From: Gardnerella vaginalis
GTDB taxonomy: Bacteria; Actinomycetota; Actinomycetes; Actinomycetales; Bifidobacteriaceae
DNA: 22,437 nucleotides
Direction: 5' to 3'
Assembly: GCF_001563665.1 (NCBI RefSeq)
Contig: NZ_KQ961873.1
Coordinates: 1-22,437, forward strand
In this document: positions 14,989 to 22,437 of the stretch, piece by piece
Position numbering within the stretch: position 1 is the stretch's first letter
Layout of the letters: each line of letters starts with the position of its first letter
Program-made: the position numbers and the translations under genes
Notes under the pieces: generated by a model
Database searches by the model: none
What the model saw: the letters and a program-made list of their open reading frames with translations, nothing else
What the model was told of the DNA's origin: nothing

Positions 14989-17814
14989 TTACCACCCCCT
15001 TGTTTTTCTTGTTTGAAGTTTGAAAAGCTCACTGTCCATCTTGTTTGCAATACCGCCTACAAGCTCGCCTGAGTCAAGCACAATACTCTGGTTGGAAAAC
15101 TGTGGGAAATACGAGTCCATAATCGCTAGAATCTGGTTCATAACACTAAGCATTTGCGTGTTTGCTCCCGCACTCATATTCTGCAAAGCATCAAGCCCCA
15201 TAATCACCTCAGGACCTTTTTCACCTCCGCCAAGCAAATGCCCGTTTTTCTCACCGAAGATAGTAGCCCCGTTTAACAGCATCGGCTTATCCATTGCCTT
15301 CTTATACCAGTCGATAGCAAGATACGGTACAGACGGTGGTGCGAGTGAGAAGTGTCCTTTAATACTAAAATGAGGCAGTTTAATATGAGGAAGACTAAGT
15401 CTAATACCTGCAAAAAAGCCTGTTATAGCGTCAACTACTGCTTTAACCTTGTTTTTCGCCGCTTCAATCGGAGTGATGATAGCGTTTTTAATACCATTCC
15501 AAATTGATACGGCCGTGTTTTTAATACCGTTAAACACGTTGCTTACAACACCTGCCACCGCGTTAAACACTGTAGAAACCGTATTTTTAACCGTGTTTAC
15601 CACGTTGGTTATAACACTGCAAATTCCGTTCCATATCGTTTCAGACACCGTTTTTATACTGTTAAAAACAGAGGTTACAACACTTAAAATCGCATTGAAC
15701 ACGCTCGTAAACACGCTGCTTATAGTGTTTAGCACGCTTGTTATAAACGACATAATCGTGTTCATAACACTTGTTATTACACTGTTTATGGCTTCAAGCA
15801 CGCTACTTACCGTGGTTTTAATCGCATCCCATGCGCCTATAATCACGTCTTTACAGTTTTCCCAAATAAACCTAAACGGTAGTGTGATAAGCGAAAAATA
15901 GCCTTTTATAAGCTCTACGATAAACATGAGAGCTACCGTAAGCACGTTTTTAATCGTATCCCACACGCCGGTGAAAACCTGAACTAAGCCTTGCCACACG
16001 TTTTGGAAAAACTCCGATATGTTTTGCCAAATACTGCTCACGCTCTGGCAAACACCCTGCCACAGGTTTTTAAACCATTCGCTTATAGCACCCCAGTTTT
16101 TAATAATCGCAATAATCGCCACAACCGCGGCAATAATCGCCGCAATAATACCGATAATAGGAAGAAGTGAAACGTTTAACGCTCCAAACCCAACAGCCGC
16201 TGTTCCGGCTGCTGTCCCTGCCGCCGCTGTTCCTGCCGCACTTGCTCCTCCTGCCACACCTACCGCAGTAGTGGCTGTGGCTGTGCCTCCAAGAAGTCCG
16301 ATAAGACCTCCCAGAGCAGAAGTTATTGTTCCAACAGCACTAATAATTTTCCCGATCACAATGAGCACAGGACCGACTGTTGCAGCAATAAGCGTGATTT
16401 TTACTATCGCATCCTTCATTCCCGGGGACAGCCCGTTCCAGGCTTCGCTTAAAGATTTCATACAGGAAGCGAACTTTTCAAGCATAGGCTGTAAAACCGT
16501 TGCAAGAGAACTGCCAAGATCTGCTCCCACGATTTTCAGACTATTCATTGAAGTCTTAAACTTATCTATCGGATCAAGCGTTTCGTTAAACGTTTTCTCC
16601 ACGCTGCCGGCATTATCTTTAAGGGAAGTACCAAGCTCAGCAAAAGACAGTGAACCGTTTTTACACGCCTGATAAATAGCCGCGCCCGCACGCTTACCAA
16701 ACAGCTCATAAGCTACTTTTAAACCTTCAGTGTCGCTTTTCGCATTCACCATACTGTTTTGAATATCTTCTAAAGCCTGTTTCATAGGCGTGCCTTTAGC
16801 TGTAGCAGCAGCTAGTGCTTTAGTTAGAGCTGTCATAACCTGTGACGTGTCAGCACCCGACATTTCAACATTGCCTAAGAAATTAGCGGCATCCGATGCG
16901 CTAAACCCAAGCTGCTGTAAGGAGGCACTGTTAGTAACCATGGTTTTAGCAAGCGTATCCATGCTGACACCGGTACGCTGACCTACAGCGTTCATCGTAT
17001 CAAGTAAAGCTCCGGCGTCCTGTGCTTTAAGCCCAAAAGCAGCCACAACTTTCTGCGTGTTATCAACAGCCGTGGAAACGTCCATATTGTTAATTTGAGC
17101 AAATTTAATAAACCTGCCTGACAGGTCTTCAAGGCTTTTACCTGTTAAACCGAATCTTGTGTTCACCTCGCCGATAGCAGCACCAGCGGTTTGAAAATCA
17201 GTAGGAATACTGGTAGCAAGATTTTTCATGCTATCTTGCATACCCTCCAGTGCTTTTCCTGTTGCGCCTGTTTTAGTAACAATCGTGTCCATGCCGGCAT
17301 CAACTTCGTTAAACGCGGCTAAAGACGCAGCTCCAAGCCCCACAATTGGTGCGGTAACATGCGTGGATAAGCTTGTGCCGACTTGGGCTGTTTTCTCACC
17401 GACACTTTTAATTTTATCCCCGGTTTCTTTCATAGAAACTGCTAACGCTGAAGGGACTTTCTTTGCCTGCTGTTCTAAATTTTTAAGATTCTGCTCGGTT
17501 TCAATAATCTCACGCTGCAGTGCATCATACTTGTCTTTACCGAGATCCCCGTTTTCAAGCTGTACTTTAGCTTGCTTATCCGCCTGTTTTAAAGCGTTAA
17601 GTTTCTCGGAAGTGTTTGCTATTTCCTGCTGCAACAACTGCTGTTTTTGTGCTAAAAGTTTAGCGTTGGACGGATCGAGTTTTAACAGCCTGTTTACGTC
17701 ACGAAGCTGAGCTTGCGTGGATCGGATAGTCGTATTCACGTCTTTTAACGCCTTATCCAAGCCTGTGGTATCTCCACCGATTTCAACGGTAATACCTTTA
17801 ATCCTGTTTGCCAT
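14989..17814 (-). CDS. Tail tape measure protein
   Basis: The 941-residue protein sets tail length and later enters the host membrane. It has an N-terminal coiled-coil (residues 30-130: LKDVNTTIRSTQAQL, QLLQQEIANTSEKLNALKQ), a TP901-type tape-measure core with NEVDAGMDTIVTKTGATG and FQTAGAAIGEVNTRFGLTG, then Ala/Gly-rich membrane segments near 470-580. About residues 640-790 form regular 11-residue-like repeats of the type SVFNxIxSVVTxVFNxI with repeated WNGI. By the rule of about 1.5 angstroms per residue, the tail would be near 140 nm. GGAGGTGA precedes the ATG. Confidence 0.95.
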   Translation of the reverse strand: MANRIKGITVEIGGDTTGLDKALKDVNTTIRSTQAQLRDVNRLLKLDPSNAKLLAQKQQLLQQEIANTSEKLNALKQADKQAKVQLENGDLGKDKYDALQREIIETEQNLKNLEQQAKKVPSALAVSMKETGDKIKSVGEKTAQVGTSLSTHVTAPIVGLGAASLAAFNEVDAGMDTIVTKTGATGKALEGMQDSMKNLATSIPTDFQTAGAAIGEVNTRFGLTGKSLEDLSGRFIKFAQINNMDVSTAVDNTQKVVAAFGLKAQDAGALLDTMNAVGQRTGVSMDTLAKTMVTNSASLQQLGFSASDAANFLGNVEMSGADTSQVMTALTKALAAATAKGTPMKQALEDIQNSMVNAKSDTEGLKVAYELFGKRAGAAIYQACKNGSLSFAELGTSLKDNAGSVEKTFNETLDPIDKFKTSMNSLKIVGADLGSSLATVLQPMLEKFASCMKSLSEAWNGLSPGMKDAIVKITLIAATVGPVLIVIGKIISAVGTITSALGGLIGLLGGTATATTAVGVAGGASAAGTAAAGTAAGTAAVGFGALNVSLLPIIGIIAAIIAAVVAIIAIIKNWGAISEWFKNLWQGVCQSVSSIWQNISEFFQNVWQGLVQVFTGVWDTIKNVLTVALMFIVELIKGYFSLITLPFRFIWENCKDVIIGAWDAIKTTVSSVLEAINSVITSVMNTIMSFITSVLNTISSVFTSVFNAILSVVTSVFNSIKTVSETIWNGICSVITNVVNTVKNTVSTVFNAVAGVVSNVFNGIKNTAVSIWNGIKNAIITPIEAAKNKVKAVVDAITGFFAGIRLSLPHIKLPHFSIKGHFSLAPPSVPYLAIDWYKKAMDKPMLLNGATIFGEKNGHLLGGGEKGPEVIMGLDALQNMSAGANTQMLSVMNQILAIMDSYFPQFSNQSIVLDSGELVGGIANKMDSELFKLQTRKTRGW

Positions 17815-17896
17815 AACTTCACCTCCTTTTCTCTTAATTTAGGAATAAAAAAATTCAGATATTTTAACGCCCTACATAAGAATGTTTGGTTTTCGT

Positions 17897-18061
17897 CTAG
17901 AACCTGTCGAATTCTGCCTGGCTTGCGAGCTTATCGTATTTCACACTATCGTTTGCTTTCTCCGTCCACATGTCTAAAATCATGCCGATAGTTAAAAGAT
18001 CCAGTTCGCGAATACTTATCCCGATTTCTGTGCATCTAAGAAGAAATAACGCGGTTGTCAT
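17897..18061 (-). CDS. Tail assembly chaperone C-terminal extension (gpT-like), read by -1 frameshift
   Basis: This 54-residue frame starts with an ATG overlapping the gpG stop (ATGA) and reads MTTALFLLRCTEIGISIREL, then LTIGMILDMWTEKAND and ASQAEFDRF. The pattern (ELxxLTxGMxxDM...AxQxDFDRF) matches the T part of phage G/GT chaperones. It is in the -1 frame of gpG and normally reached through the slippery run at 18082-18088, giving a product of about 175 residues. Independent initiation at the ATG is possible but there is no good ribosome binding site. The fusion binds the tape measure during tail assembly. Confidence 0.85.
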   Translation of the reverse strand: MTTALFLLRCTEIGISIRELDLLTIGMILDMWTEKANDSVKYDKLASQAEFDRF

Positions 18062-18423
18062 TTCTCTTGTAGTTGACGTAACTTTTTTTTAGATTGAACC
18101 TGTGTTTGTAAATTCGCACCCCAAAGCTCTAGAATTTCAGGCAGCACCTCGTAGATAGAAAACATTTCAAACTCATCGAGCCATTTTTCAATTGTTTCAG
18201 GAATCGTGTTATCTGCATGGTAGGCCATGATGTAGGCTACGTTTTCAAAAATCTCCAGATCATCAATCTCAAACCCGGTGCTTTTAGTCTTATACGATTT
18301 TTCGAGTTTAGAAAGATCCTGAAAAATATCACGCTTGAATTTGATGCGATACAGTCTTGGAATAGTGGCAGAGGAGCGAAACTTCACGTCTTTGCCACCG
18401 ATTTTTACTGTTTTTTCAATCAT
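18058..18423 (-). CDS. Tail assembly chaperone, gpG-like
   Basis: The 121-residue product begins MIEKTVKIGGKDVKFRSSAT and includes PRLYRIKFKRDIFQDL, VAYIMAYHADNTIP and EFEMFSIYEVLPEILELWG, typical of the Gram-positive phage tail chaperone family. AGGAG lies eight bases before the ATG at 18423, which I prefer to the GTG at 18429. The gene lies between major tail and tape measure genes and carries the frameshift site near its end. It shields the tape measure before tube polymerisation. Confidence 0.9.
   Translation of the reverse strand: MIEKTVKIGGKDVKFRSSATIPRLYRIKFKRDIFQDLSKLEKSYKTKSTGFEIDDLEIFENVAYIMAYHADNTIPETIEKWLDEFEMFSIYEVLPEILELWGANLQTQVQSKKKLRQLQEK
18082..18088 (-). promoter_or_regulatory. 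Programmed -1 frameshift slippery heptamer A AAA AAG
   Basis: Eight consecutive A on the minus strand (18090-18083) are followed by G. In the gpG frame the codons are AAA AAA AAG, so A AAA AAG is in register for a -1 slip. The new frame runs 61 further codons to the stop at 17897. The site lies near the 3' end of gpG, as in the lambda G/GT arrangement. Confidence 0.85.
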
Positions 18424-18438
18424 ACTCACTACTCCTTT

Positions 18439-19020
18439 TTACTTAGGTTTAACGTCTGTCGTGTTTTGAGGAACGTACACGCTCTTATACCAGTTAGCGT
18501 AAGTTTCATCAGATGTCGTATCTCCGCTACGGGATTTCACAAGCCCATCTTCTCTAGGATCAGCCGTGAGCGAGAGTGTTTCAGTACCCGGTTCTATCGT
18601 GTCTTCCTTGGTTTCCGAAGCGATAGAAGGTCTGGAAGCCGAGCAGTTATAAAGCACGTGGCGGATTGCTTTAACGTCACCGTCAAACTCAAAAAGGAGT
18701 GCGAATTTTTCTGCTTCACCGGTAGTTGCTTTTTCTACCAGCACACCGTTTTTATCAAGTTTTTCTTTTAATATTTCTGTTCTAAACCATTCAGGTATAA
18801 GAGCCATTTCCAAGTCGCCACTGTAACCGTTGTTCGCAGTCGAGCGGAAGTAGACAATCCCGTCAGCGTAAAACGGTGAGGATTCACCTTCCGCATCAAG
18901 GCTTATGCTCACAGCTCCCGGAATAGGTTTAGGCGCATCATAGTTAAAACTTCCGCCTGCGTCTTTTTTAAGTTTTGCCGCGTACACGTTTTTAAGATTG
19001 TATTTAACCTTGTTTCCCAT
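18439..19020 (-). CDS. Major tail (tube) protein, phi13 family
   Basis: The 193-residue protein begins MGNKVKYNLKNVYAAKLKKD and has the family-like PGAVSISLDAEGESSPFYAD, NNGYSGDLEMALIPEWF and NCSASRPSIAS segments. It polymerises into the tail tube. There is no added Ig-like domain. GGAGGTAA precedes the ATG. It overlaps the upstream gene by 17 bases. Confidence 0.93.
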   Translation of the reverse strand: MGNKVKYNLKNVYAAKLKKDAGGSFNYDAPKPIPGAVSISLDAEGESSPFYADGIVYFRSTANNGYSGDLEMALIPEWFRTEILKEKLDKNGVLVEKATTGEAEKFALLFEFDGDVKAIRHVLYNCSASRPSIASETKEDTIEPGTETLSLTADPREDGLVKSRSGDTTSDETYANWYKSVYVPQNTTDVKPK

Positions 19021-19342
19021 TTTCTGTTACCTCCATTTCAAAAATGTAGAGTGTTTCATAAAGCTTTTCCGACTCTATGAACGTCTCTGTTTTGTTATAA
19101 AAAATGCCGTGCCTATCAAGCACGGCTTCAACTTTTTCTTCCACCTCTGGGTTCTTATAATCTGTGTATAGTTCGATATGAACTTCGTTTGCTTTAAAAT
19201 ACGCTTTCCCGTCTGCCGCGAAATTACTGCTTGCAGGCGTAAGAAACACAAGAAACGGTGGGGAAGGTGATTCTCCTTCAGCAAAATGATGGTATGCGAA
19301 AGGAAAACCTATCTCTCTCATAATGTTTAAAAGTTTAGTCAT
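19004..19342 (-). CDS. Tail terminator / neck protein
   Basis: The 112-residue protein contains FPFAYHHFAEGESPSPPFLV and ASSNFAADGKAYFKANEV, a pattern shared by neck or tail-terminator proteins of phi13-like phages. It lies just before the major tail gene, where the tail terminator is usually found. GGGAGG precedes the ATG, and an 8-base overlap links it to the gp10-like gene. The exact role is inferred from position. Confidence 0.78.
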   Translation of the reverse strand: MTKLLNIMREIGFPFAYHHFAEGESPSPPFLVFLTPASSNFAADGKAYFKANEVHIELYTDYKNPEVEEKVEAVLDRHGIFYNKTETFIESEKLYETLYIFEMEVTENGKQG

Positions 19343-19715
19343 GTTCTATCGCCTCCCTTATTTTTTCTTCGAAACTTTTAACTGCTTTTTCTTCTGCAAG
19401 CTTAATGTGTGCTCTTGCTTCCACACGTCCTCCGCCTCGTTTAGCGTGACCGTACTCTAACAAGTGTGTAAGCTGATACTTGTTTTTTGAGTTAACTACC
19501 AGTGTGAGAGCGTTTTCTGTTTCTTTAACAGTTTTAACCGCCCAACTTTTCGCATACTTACCTGTGTGTTTCGGAGCAGTGTTTTCTATATCTTCTTTAA
19601 CGGTTTTACTCACGTTTTTAACTGCTTCTTTTACTTTCTCACTCGTAGTATCCGCGTAAGTTTTAAGCTCTTTTATTATCCTGTTTGAAAGATTATCTAC
19701 TCCTGTTTTGCTCAC
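19335..19715 (-). CDS. HK97 gp10-like neck/tail component
   Basis: The 126-residue product includes NTAPKHTGKYAKSWAVK and LTHLLEYGHAKRGGGRVEAR, the hallmark 'HTGxYxxxW...LLEYGHxxRxGG' of the HK97 gp10 family. It begins at a GTG overlapping the head closure stop (GTGA) with GAGGTG at good spacing. It is thought to act at the head-tail interface. Confidence 0.93.
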   Translation of the reverse strand: MSKTGVDNLSNRIIKELKTYADTTSEKVKEAVKNVSKTVKEDIENTAPKHTGKYAKSWAVKTVKETENALTLVVNSKNKYQLTHLLEYGHAKRGGGRVEARAHIKLAEEKAVKSFEEKIREAIEHD

Positions 19716-20044
19716 TTTTTACACCTCTTACAGTGAAGTTTCAGGCTTTTCTTCTTATAATTCATGTGGTCAACACCTAAAATCTCATAAACCGTATCAT
19801 GGAAAATAATCCTGTAACCGATAGATGATATTGCAGTGGTTTCTTTCGAATAGCGGATAGTAAAATCTATTTTTGACTCATCCCACACGTTTCCCGCCGA
19901 AGTCTCTTCTACGGGACTTTCAGCACTCACCGTGGCGTAACACTCGTAATATTTACTCCACTTAATCTTATGATTACCAACCTCATCAACTTCAACACTG
20001 TTTTTAAGCAGCATAATACGCTCGTTTAATAAACTTATTCTCAT
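19712..20044 (-). CDS. Head closure / head-tail adaptor protein
   Basis: The 110-residue protein has the beta-barrel pattern of SPP1 gp16-like closure proteins: RISLLNERIMLLKN, KWSKYYECYATVSAES, DFTIRYSKE and YRIIFHDTVYEILGVD. It closes the connector before tail joining. The ATG follows the gp6 stop directly (TAAATG) with only a weak GGGG upstream, so translation is probably coupled. Confidence 0.9.
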   Translation of the reverse strand: MRISLLNERIMLLKNSVEVDEVGNHKIKWSKYYECYATVSAESPVEETSAGNVWDESKIDFTIRYSKETTAISSIGYRIIFHDTVYEILGVDHMNYKKKSLKLHCKRCKK

Positions 20045-20323
20045 TTAAAACCCCGTTTTTCTAACAGTAAAAAGCATCGAACGTAAAGTGAGCATAAGCG
20101 CGTGATGGTCGGCTTCTTCCCGATGCTCATACAAGTAGCCTGTAGCGTATAAGACTGCGAGCCGATACTCGTCAAAGTTTTCACTAATCAAACTAGTATC
20201 GTTTTTACGAGCTACTCCCTGGCAGAGTTTTTCAGCAGAACGAATAAGGGTGTTGATAAGCTCATCATCTTCTCTACTATCCACCCTAAGATAGTTTTTT
20301 GCTTCCTCAACTGTAACTATCAT
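20045..20323 (-). CDS. Head-tail connector, HK97 gp6-like
   Basis: The 92-residue product begins MIVTVEEAKNYLRVDSREDD and continues LINTLIRSAEKLCQG, then LAVLYATGYLYEHREEAD, typical of gp6-like connectors that attach below the portal. AGGAGG lies seven bases before the ATG at 20323; the in-frame GTG at 20329 would be too close. It follows the capsid gene after 19 bases. Confidence 0.92.
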   Translation of the reverse strand: MIVTVEEAKNYLRVDSREDDELINTLIRSAEKLCQGVARKNDTSLISENFDEYRLAVLYATGYLYEHREEADHHALMLTLRSMLFTVRKTGF

Positions 20324-20342
20324 CAACACCCCTCCTTAACTT

Positions 20343-21527
20343 TTAAGCTGCTACGCTTGTTTTAACAGGCAGAATCTGTACTGCTTCTTTAAGTACGAGT
20401 TTGCCGTCTACACGCTCTTTAGCGACGAAACCTATCATTCCGTTTCCAGCGAAAAGTTCGGTAAGCTCTTTAAACGAGCGTGAACCACGGTCGCCAATGT
20501 TGTAGTACGAGTAGTCTCCAAAAGCCACCATGTTTTCAGGCGCGTAAGCAGACGTGTATACCGGGTATCCGAGAATTCTGTTCGGCTCATCATCCTGGTA
20601 TGAAGGCTGCCAAACGTACGCGCCGTTATTGTCTTTAAGTTTTCGTATGCTCGCGACTGTTTTATCGTTCATAATAAAACTCGCGTTTTTACGGTATGGT
20701 CGCCTCAAAGCGTGAACAAGATCAATCAGATCATCAGTTTTAATACCGGCTGTTTCTTTAATGAACGTACCACCGTCTTTCTTGTTGAAAATACCAGTTG
20801 GTTTTCCCACACCATCCCCGTTAAGAAAAGCGTCTTCCTCAGCGTTAGCCAACGCCATGCCGAAGGATGTGAGAAGATGATTCTCGAGGTTAAACGCATT
20901 ATCATACAAGAGTTCTTCAGTAACTTTTACCGCAACGTGAAGCTTATGAGCGTCAAGCAGGATTTGCGCGAACTTGGAATCCCCAAAGTTAAGGCTTGCG
21001 CCTTCTTCAATCCAAGCTGCAGCAGGATCACTCATCGCAATATTAATCTTATGCTCTCCACTAGTAGTAATAGTGGTAGCAAGAGAGCGAATAATGTTTT
21101 CTTCTTTCAACGTTTCAATCAGACGATTATCGTATTCTTCCGGCACAAGATACCCGCCGTCAGCGTCCACGCCTTCCTGCAACACGTTATCGACTCGTTT
21201 AAAATTACTTCTAAGAGCTGTAAGCATTGCCTGCTTATACTCGTCACGCGCACGACCTTGTTTTTCAAGGTTAACGCCTGTTTTCATAGGTTTTGCAACA
21301 ATCGCCTCAGATGTTGGTTTTGAAAGCTCCTTATCCATTACTTCCATCTGCTCCAAGCGCTCAATTTCCATACTGTAAGCTTTCACTTTCGCTTCCATCT
21401 CATCATAGGTTTTCGCGTCTTCTTCTGAAATAAGCCCGTCCTTGTCACGTTTAGACTCAAGGAAAGCTTTCGCACCCTGCCAAGCCTTATTACGTTTCTC
21501 AACCATGTTTGAAATAGTGTTCATCAT
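20343..21527 (-). CDS. Major capsid protein, HK97 fold, with N-terminal delta (scaffold) domain
   Basis: The protein of about 394 residues has an N-terminal helical delta domain (residues 1-95, charged and coiled-coil rich), then the phage capsid family core: EGVDADGGYLVPEEYDNRLI, NIIRSLATTITTSGEHKI, AAWIEEGASLNFGDSKF, LANAEEDAFLNGDGVGKPTG, and KNASFIMNDKTVASIRKLKD. The delta domain is expected to be removed by the adjacent protease. GGAGG overlaps the protease stop region; the ATG at 21527 is preferred to the TTG at 21539. Confidence 0.96.
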   Translation of the reverse strand: MMNTISNMVEKRNKAWQGAKAFLESKRDKDGLISEEDAKTYDEMEAKVKAYSMEIERLEQMEVMDKELSKPTSEAIVAKPMKTGVNLEKQGRARDEYKQAMLTALRSNFKRVDNVLQEGVDADGGYLVPEEYDNRLIETLKEENIIRSLATTITTSGEHKINIAMSDPAAAWIEEGASLNFGDSKFAQILLDAHKLHVAVKVTEELLYDNAFNLENHLLTSFGMALANAEEDAFLNGDGVGKPTGIFNKKDGGTFIKETAGIKTDDLIDLVHALRRPYRKNASFIMNDKTVASIRKLKDNNGAYVWQPSYQDDEPNRILGYPVYTSAYAPENMVAFGDYSYYNIGDRGSRSFKELTELFAGNGMIGFVAKERVDGKLVLKEAVQILPVKTSVAA

Positions 21528-21529
21528 AT

Positions 21530-22273
21530 TTACCTCCAATTTTTGATTAAAAAAAGACGATCCATAAGATCGTCTGCACTAATATTGTTTGTTTCCTTAC
21601 CGCTTATCCGGCAGGCTTTACATATTTTTTCCAATAACGTGTTTTGCACGCTTGCTTTCGAATACAATGTTGAAACCTGTGGTATGCCAATATCAGCGGT
21701 TTCACCTCTAGTTAAAACACCGTCCGCGAACCCGAGTTCTACCGCCTTGTTAGCATCCATCCATGTTTCCGAATCCATTAAATGCGACAGTTTCACACGG
21801 TTAAGCCCTGTTTTAATCTCGTAAGCGTTAATAATGGACTCTTTGACCTCATCAAGCATTGATATTGCTTTTTCCATTTCGCTTCTGTTTCCAAAAGCAA
21901 CAGTCATAGGATTATGAATCATAAGCATTGACACCGGGCTCATATAAACCTTTGTCCCAGCCATAGCAATAACCGAGGCAGCACTTGCTGCAATACCGTC
22001 AATCTTTACCGTCACGCAACCCTTGTAATCCATGAGCATGTTATAGATTTGTGCCGCAGCCACACAATCGCCGCCAGGTGAGTTAATCCACACGGTAATA
22101 TTTCCACTACCAGCGTTTAACTCGTCTTTAAAAAGTTGTGGTGTAATATCATCATCAAACCATGATTCTTCAGCAATCGTACCGTTAAGAAACAGTGTCC
22201 TCTCAAAAATCTCATTATTCTCATTAGTCTCATTGTTTTCCTTTTGGTTTTTCCACTGCCAAAACTTCCTCAT
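21530..22273 (-). CDS. Prohead protease, ClpP-like (S14/S49 family)
   Basis: The 247-residue enzyme contains WINSPGGDCVAAAQIYNML, the serine motif GIAASAAS (S97), the histidine in MLMIHNP (H120), and D168 in MDSETWMDA, so the Ser-His-Asp triad is complete. It matures the head by cutting the capsid delta domain. The N-terminus is an Asn/Glu-rich leader (residues 8-24). GGAGG lies nine bases before the ATG. Unlike most gene pairs here, a 116-base spacer separates it from the upstream reading frame. Confidence 0.94.
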   Translation of the reverse strand: MRKFWQWKNQKENNETNENNEIFERTLFLNGTIAEESWFDDDITPQLFKDELNAGSGNITVWINSPGGDCVAAAQIYNMLMDYKGCVTVKIDGIAASAASVIAMAGTKVYMSPVSMLMIHNPMTVAFGNRSEMEKAISMLDEVKESIINAYEIKTGLNRVKLSHLMDSETWMDANKAVELGFADGVLTRGETADIGIPQVSTLYSKASVQNTLLEKICKACRISGKETNNISADDLMDRLFLIKNWR

Positions 22274-22300
22274 TACCTTTTTCCTCCTCTCTTATATAAA

Positions 22301-22329
22301 GAAGCGACCAAGATTTTCTTGGTCGCTTC
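22301..22329 (-). terminator. Perfect 13-pair hairpin before the protease gene
   Basis: GAAGCGACCAAGA and TCTTGGTCGCTTC pair perfectly around a three-base loop. On the minus strand it is followed by TTTATATAA, a weak T-run. It lies 28 bases before the protease ATG. It could be a partial terminator, an RNA-processing site, or part of an insertion. The stem is certain, the role is not. Confidence 0.6.
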
Positions 22330-22389
22330 ATGTTCGTATAACACTCATATAATACCTAAAGAACTAGCTTTACAGTTAAATAATCCACC

Positions 22390-22437
22390 TTACTTGTATG
22401 CTCTTCCATTTAAGGAAACTAGAGAATCAAATAATTG
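22390..22437 (-). CDS. Possible C-terminal end of the gene upstream of the protease
   Basis: Only one minus-strand frame stays open from the window edge beyond seven codons. It reads 15 residues, ending SLVSLNGRAYK, then TAA. In this gene order a portal gene would be expected, but the ending is too short to identify and I see no portal feature. The 116 bases between this stop and the protease hold the hairpin and no other open frame of note. Confidence 0.35.
   Translation of the reverse strand, partial: QLFDSLVSLNGRAYK

Noticed and set aside
16019..16672. Long plus-strand frame opposite the tape measure protein, rich in Ala, Val and Pro
   Set aside because: It is a shadow of the low-complexity membrane part of the tape measure gene. 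It has no family pattern, and all supported genes lie on the other strand.
17228..17710. Plus-strand frame of 160 codons opposite the tape measure N-terminus
   Set aside because: The composition (many Ser, Leu, Cys) is typical of antisense shadow, and the sense frame is a clear tape measure domain.
18217..18771. Plus-strand frame of 184 codons spanning gpG and the major tail gene
   Set aside because: It crosses the junction of two well supported minus-strand genes and has no domain pattern.
20712..21323. Plus-strand frame of 203 codons opposite the capsid gene
   Set aside because: The capsid family match on the minus strand explains the region; the plus frame shows no recognisable motif and no operon context.
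1..22437. tRNA genes, rRNA genes or a CRISPR array
   Set aside because: I saw no cloverleaf-like sequence, no rRNA segment and no regularly spaced repeats with unique spacers. The only regular repeats are coding (fibre shaft and tape measure).

Overview
This window is part of a tailed-phage (siphovirus-type) genome, most likely an integrated prophage or a close relative, in a low-GC Gram-positive host. Every supported gene lies on the minus strand, so the genes are transcribed from high to low coordinates. The host group is inferred as Bacillota, probably an anaerobic clostridial or Tissierellia-type lineage. The grounds are strong AGGAGG-type ribosome binding sites, AT-rich sequence, a GH25 lysin with Cpl-7 repeats, a phi13-type major tail protein, the phage DUF2800/DUF2815/PolA replication set, and a multi-gene serine recombinase cassette. 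No host genes are visible, so the species cannot be named.

Layout in transcription order. (1) 22437-18058, head and neck: the end of an unidentified gene, a hairpin, a ClpP-like prohead protease, an HK97-fold major capsid protein, a gp6-like head-tail connector, a head closure protein, an HK97 gp10-like protein, a tail-terminator-like protein, the major tail protein, and the tail assembly chaperone, which has an A AAA AAG slippery site and a -1 frame extension. (2) 17814-9294, tail: tape measure, Dit, a 943-residue tail-tip/Tal protein, then six small to medium baseplate or fibre genes. (3) 9297-7965, lysis: holin and GH25/Cpl-7 endolysin, closed by a strong terminator at 7902-7945. (4) 7871-3483, replication: a structured leader, two small genes, DUF2800 (Cas4/RecB-like nuclease), DUF2815 (probable ssDNA-binding), a 36-residue membrane peptide missed by length cut-offs, and a phage family A DNA polymerase. 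(5) 3478-1, a recombinase cassette: a second copy of the same leader, an HTH/zinc-finger protein, a SHOCT-like small protein, a large serine recombinase, a short recombinase without a catalytic domain, and a second large serine recombinase running off the edge.

Genes within modules overlap by a few bases or sit within about 20 bases of each other, as expected for translationally coupled phage operons. Several starts are GTG or TTG and were chosen by Shine-Dalgarno position.

The points most worth attention are these. A leader element of about 37 conserved bases occurs twice, once upstream of the DUF2800 operon and once upstream of the recombinase cassette. The recombinase cassette follows DNA polymerase directly, where helicase/primase genes might be expected. 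The replication genes lie downstream of lysis. The tail chaperone has a clear frameshift signal. The protease is preceded by an unusual hairpin-bearing spacer.
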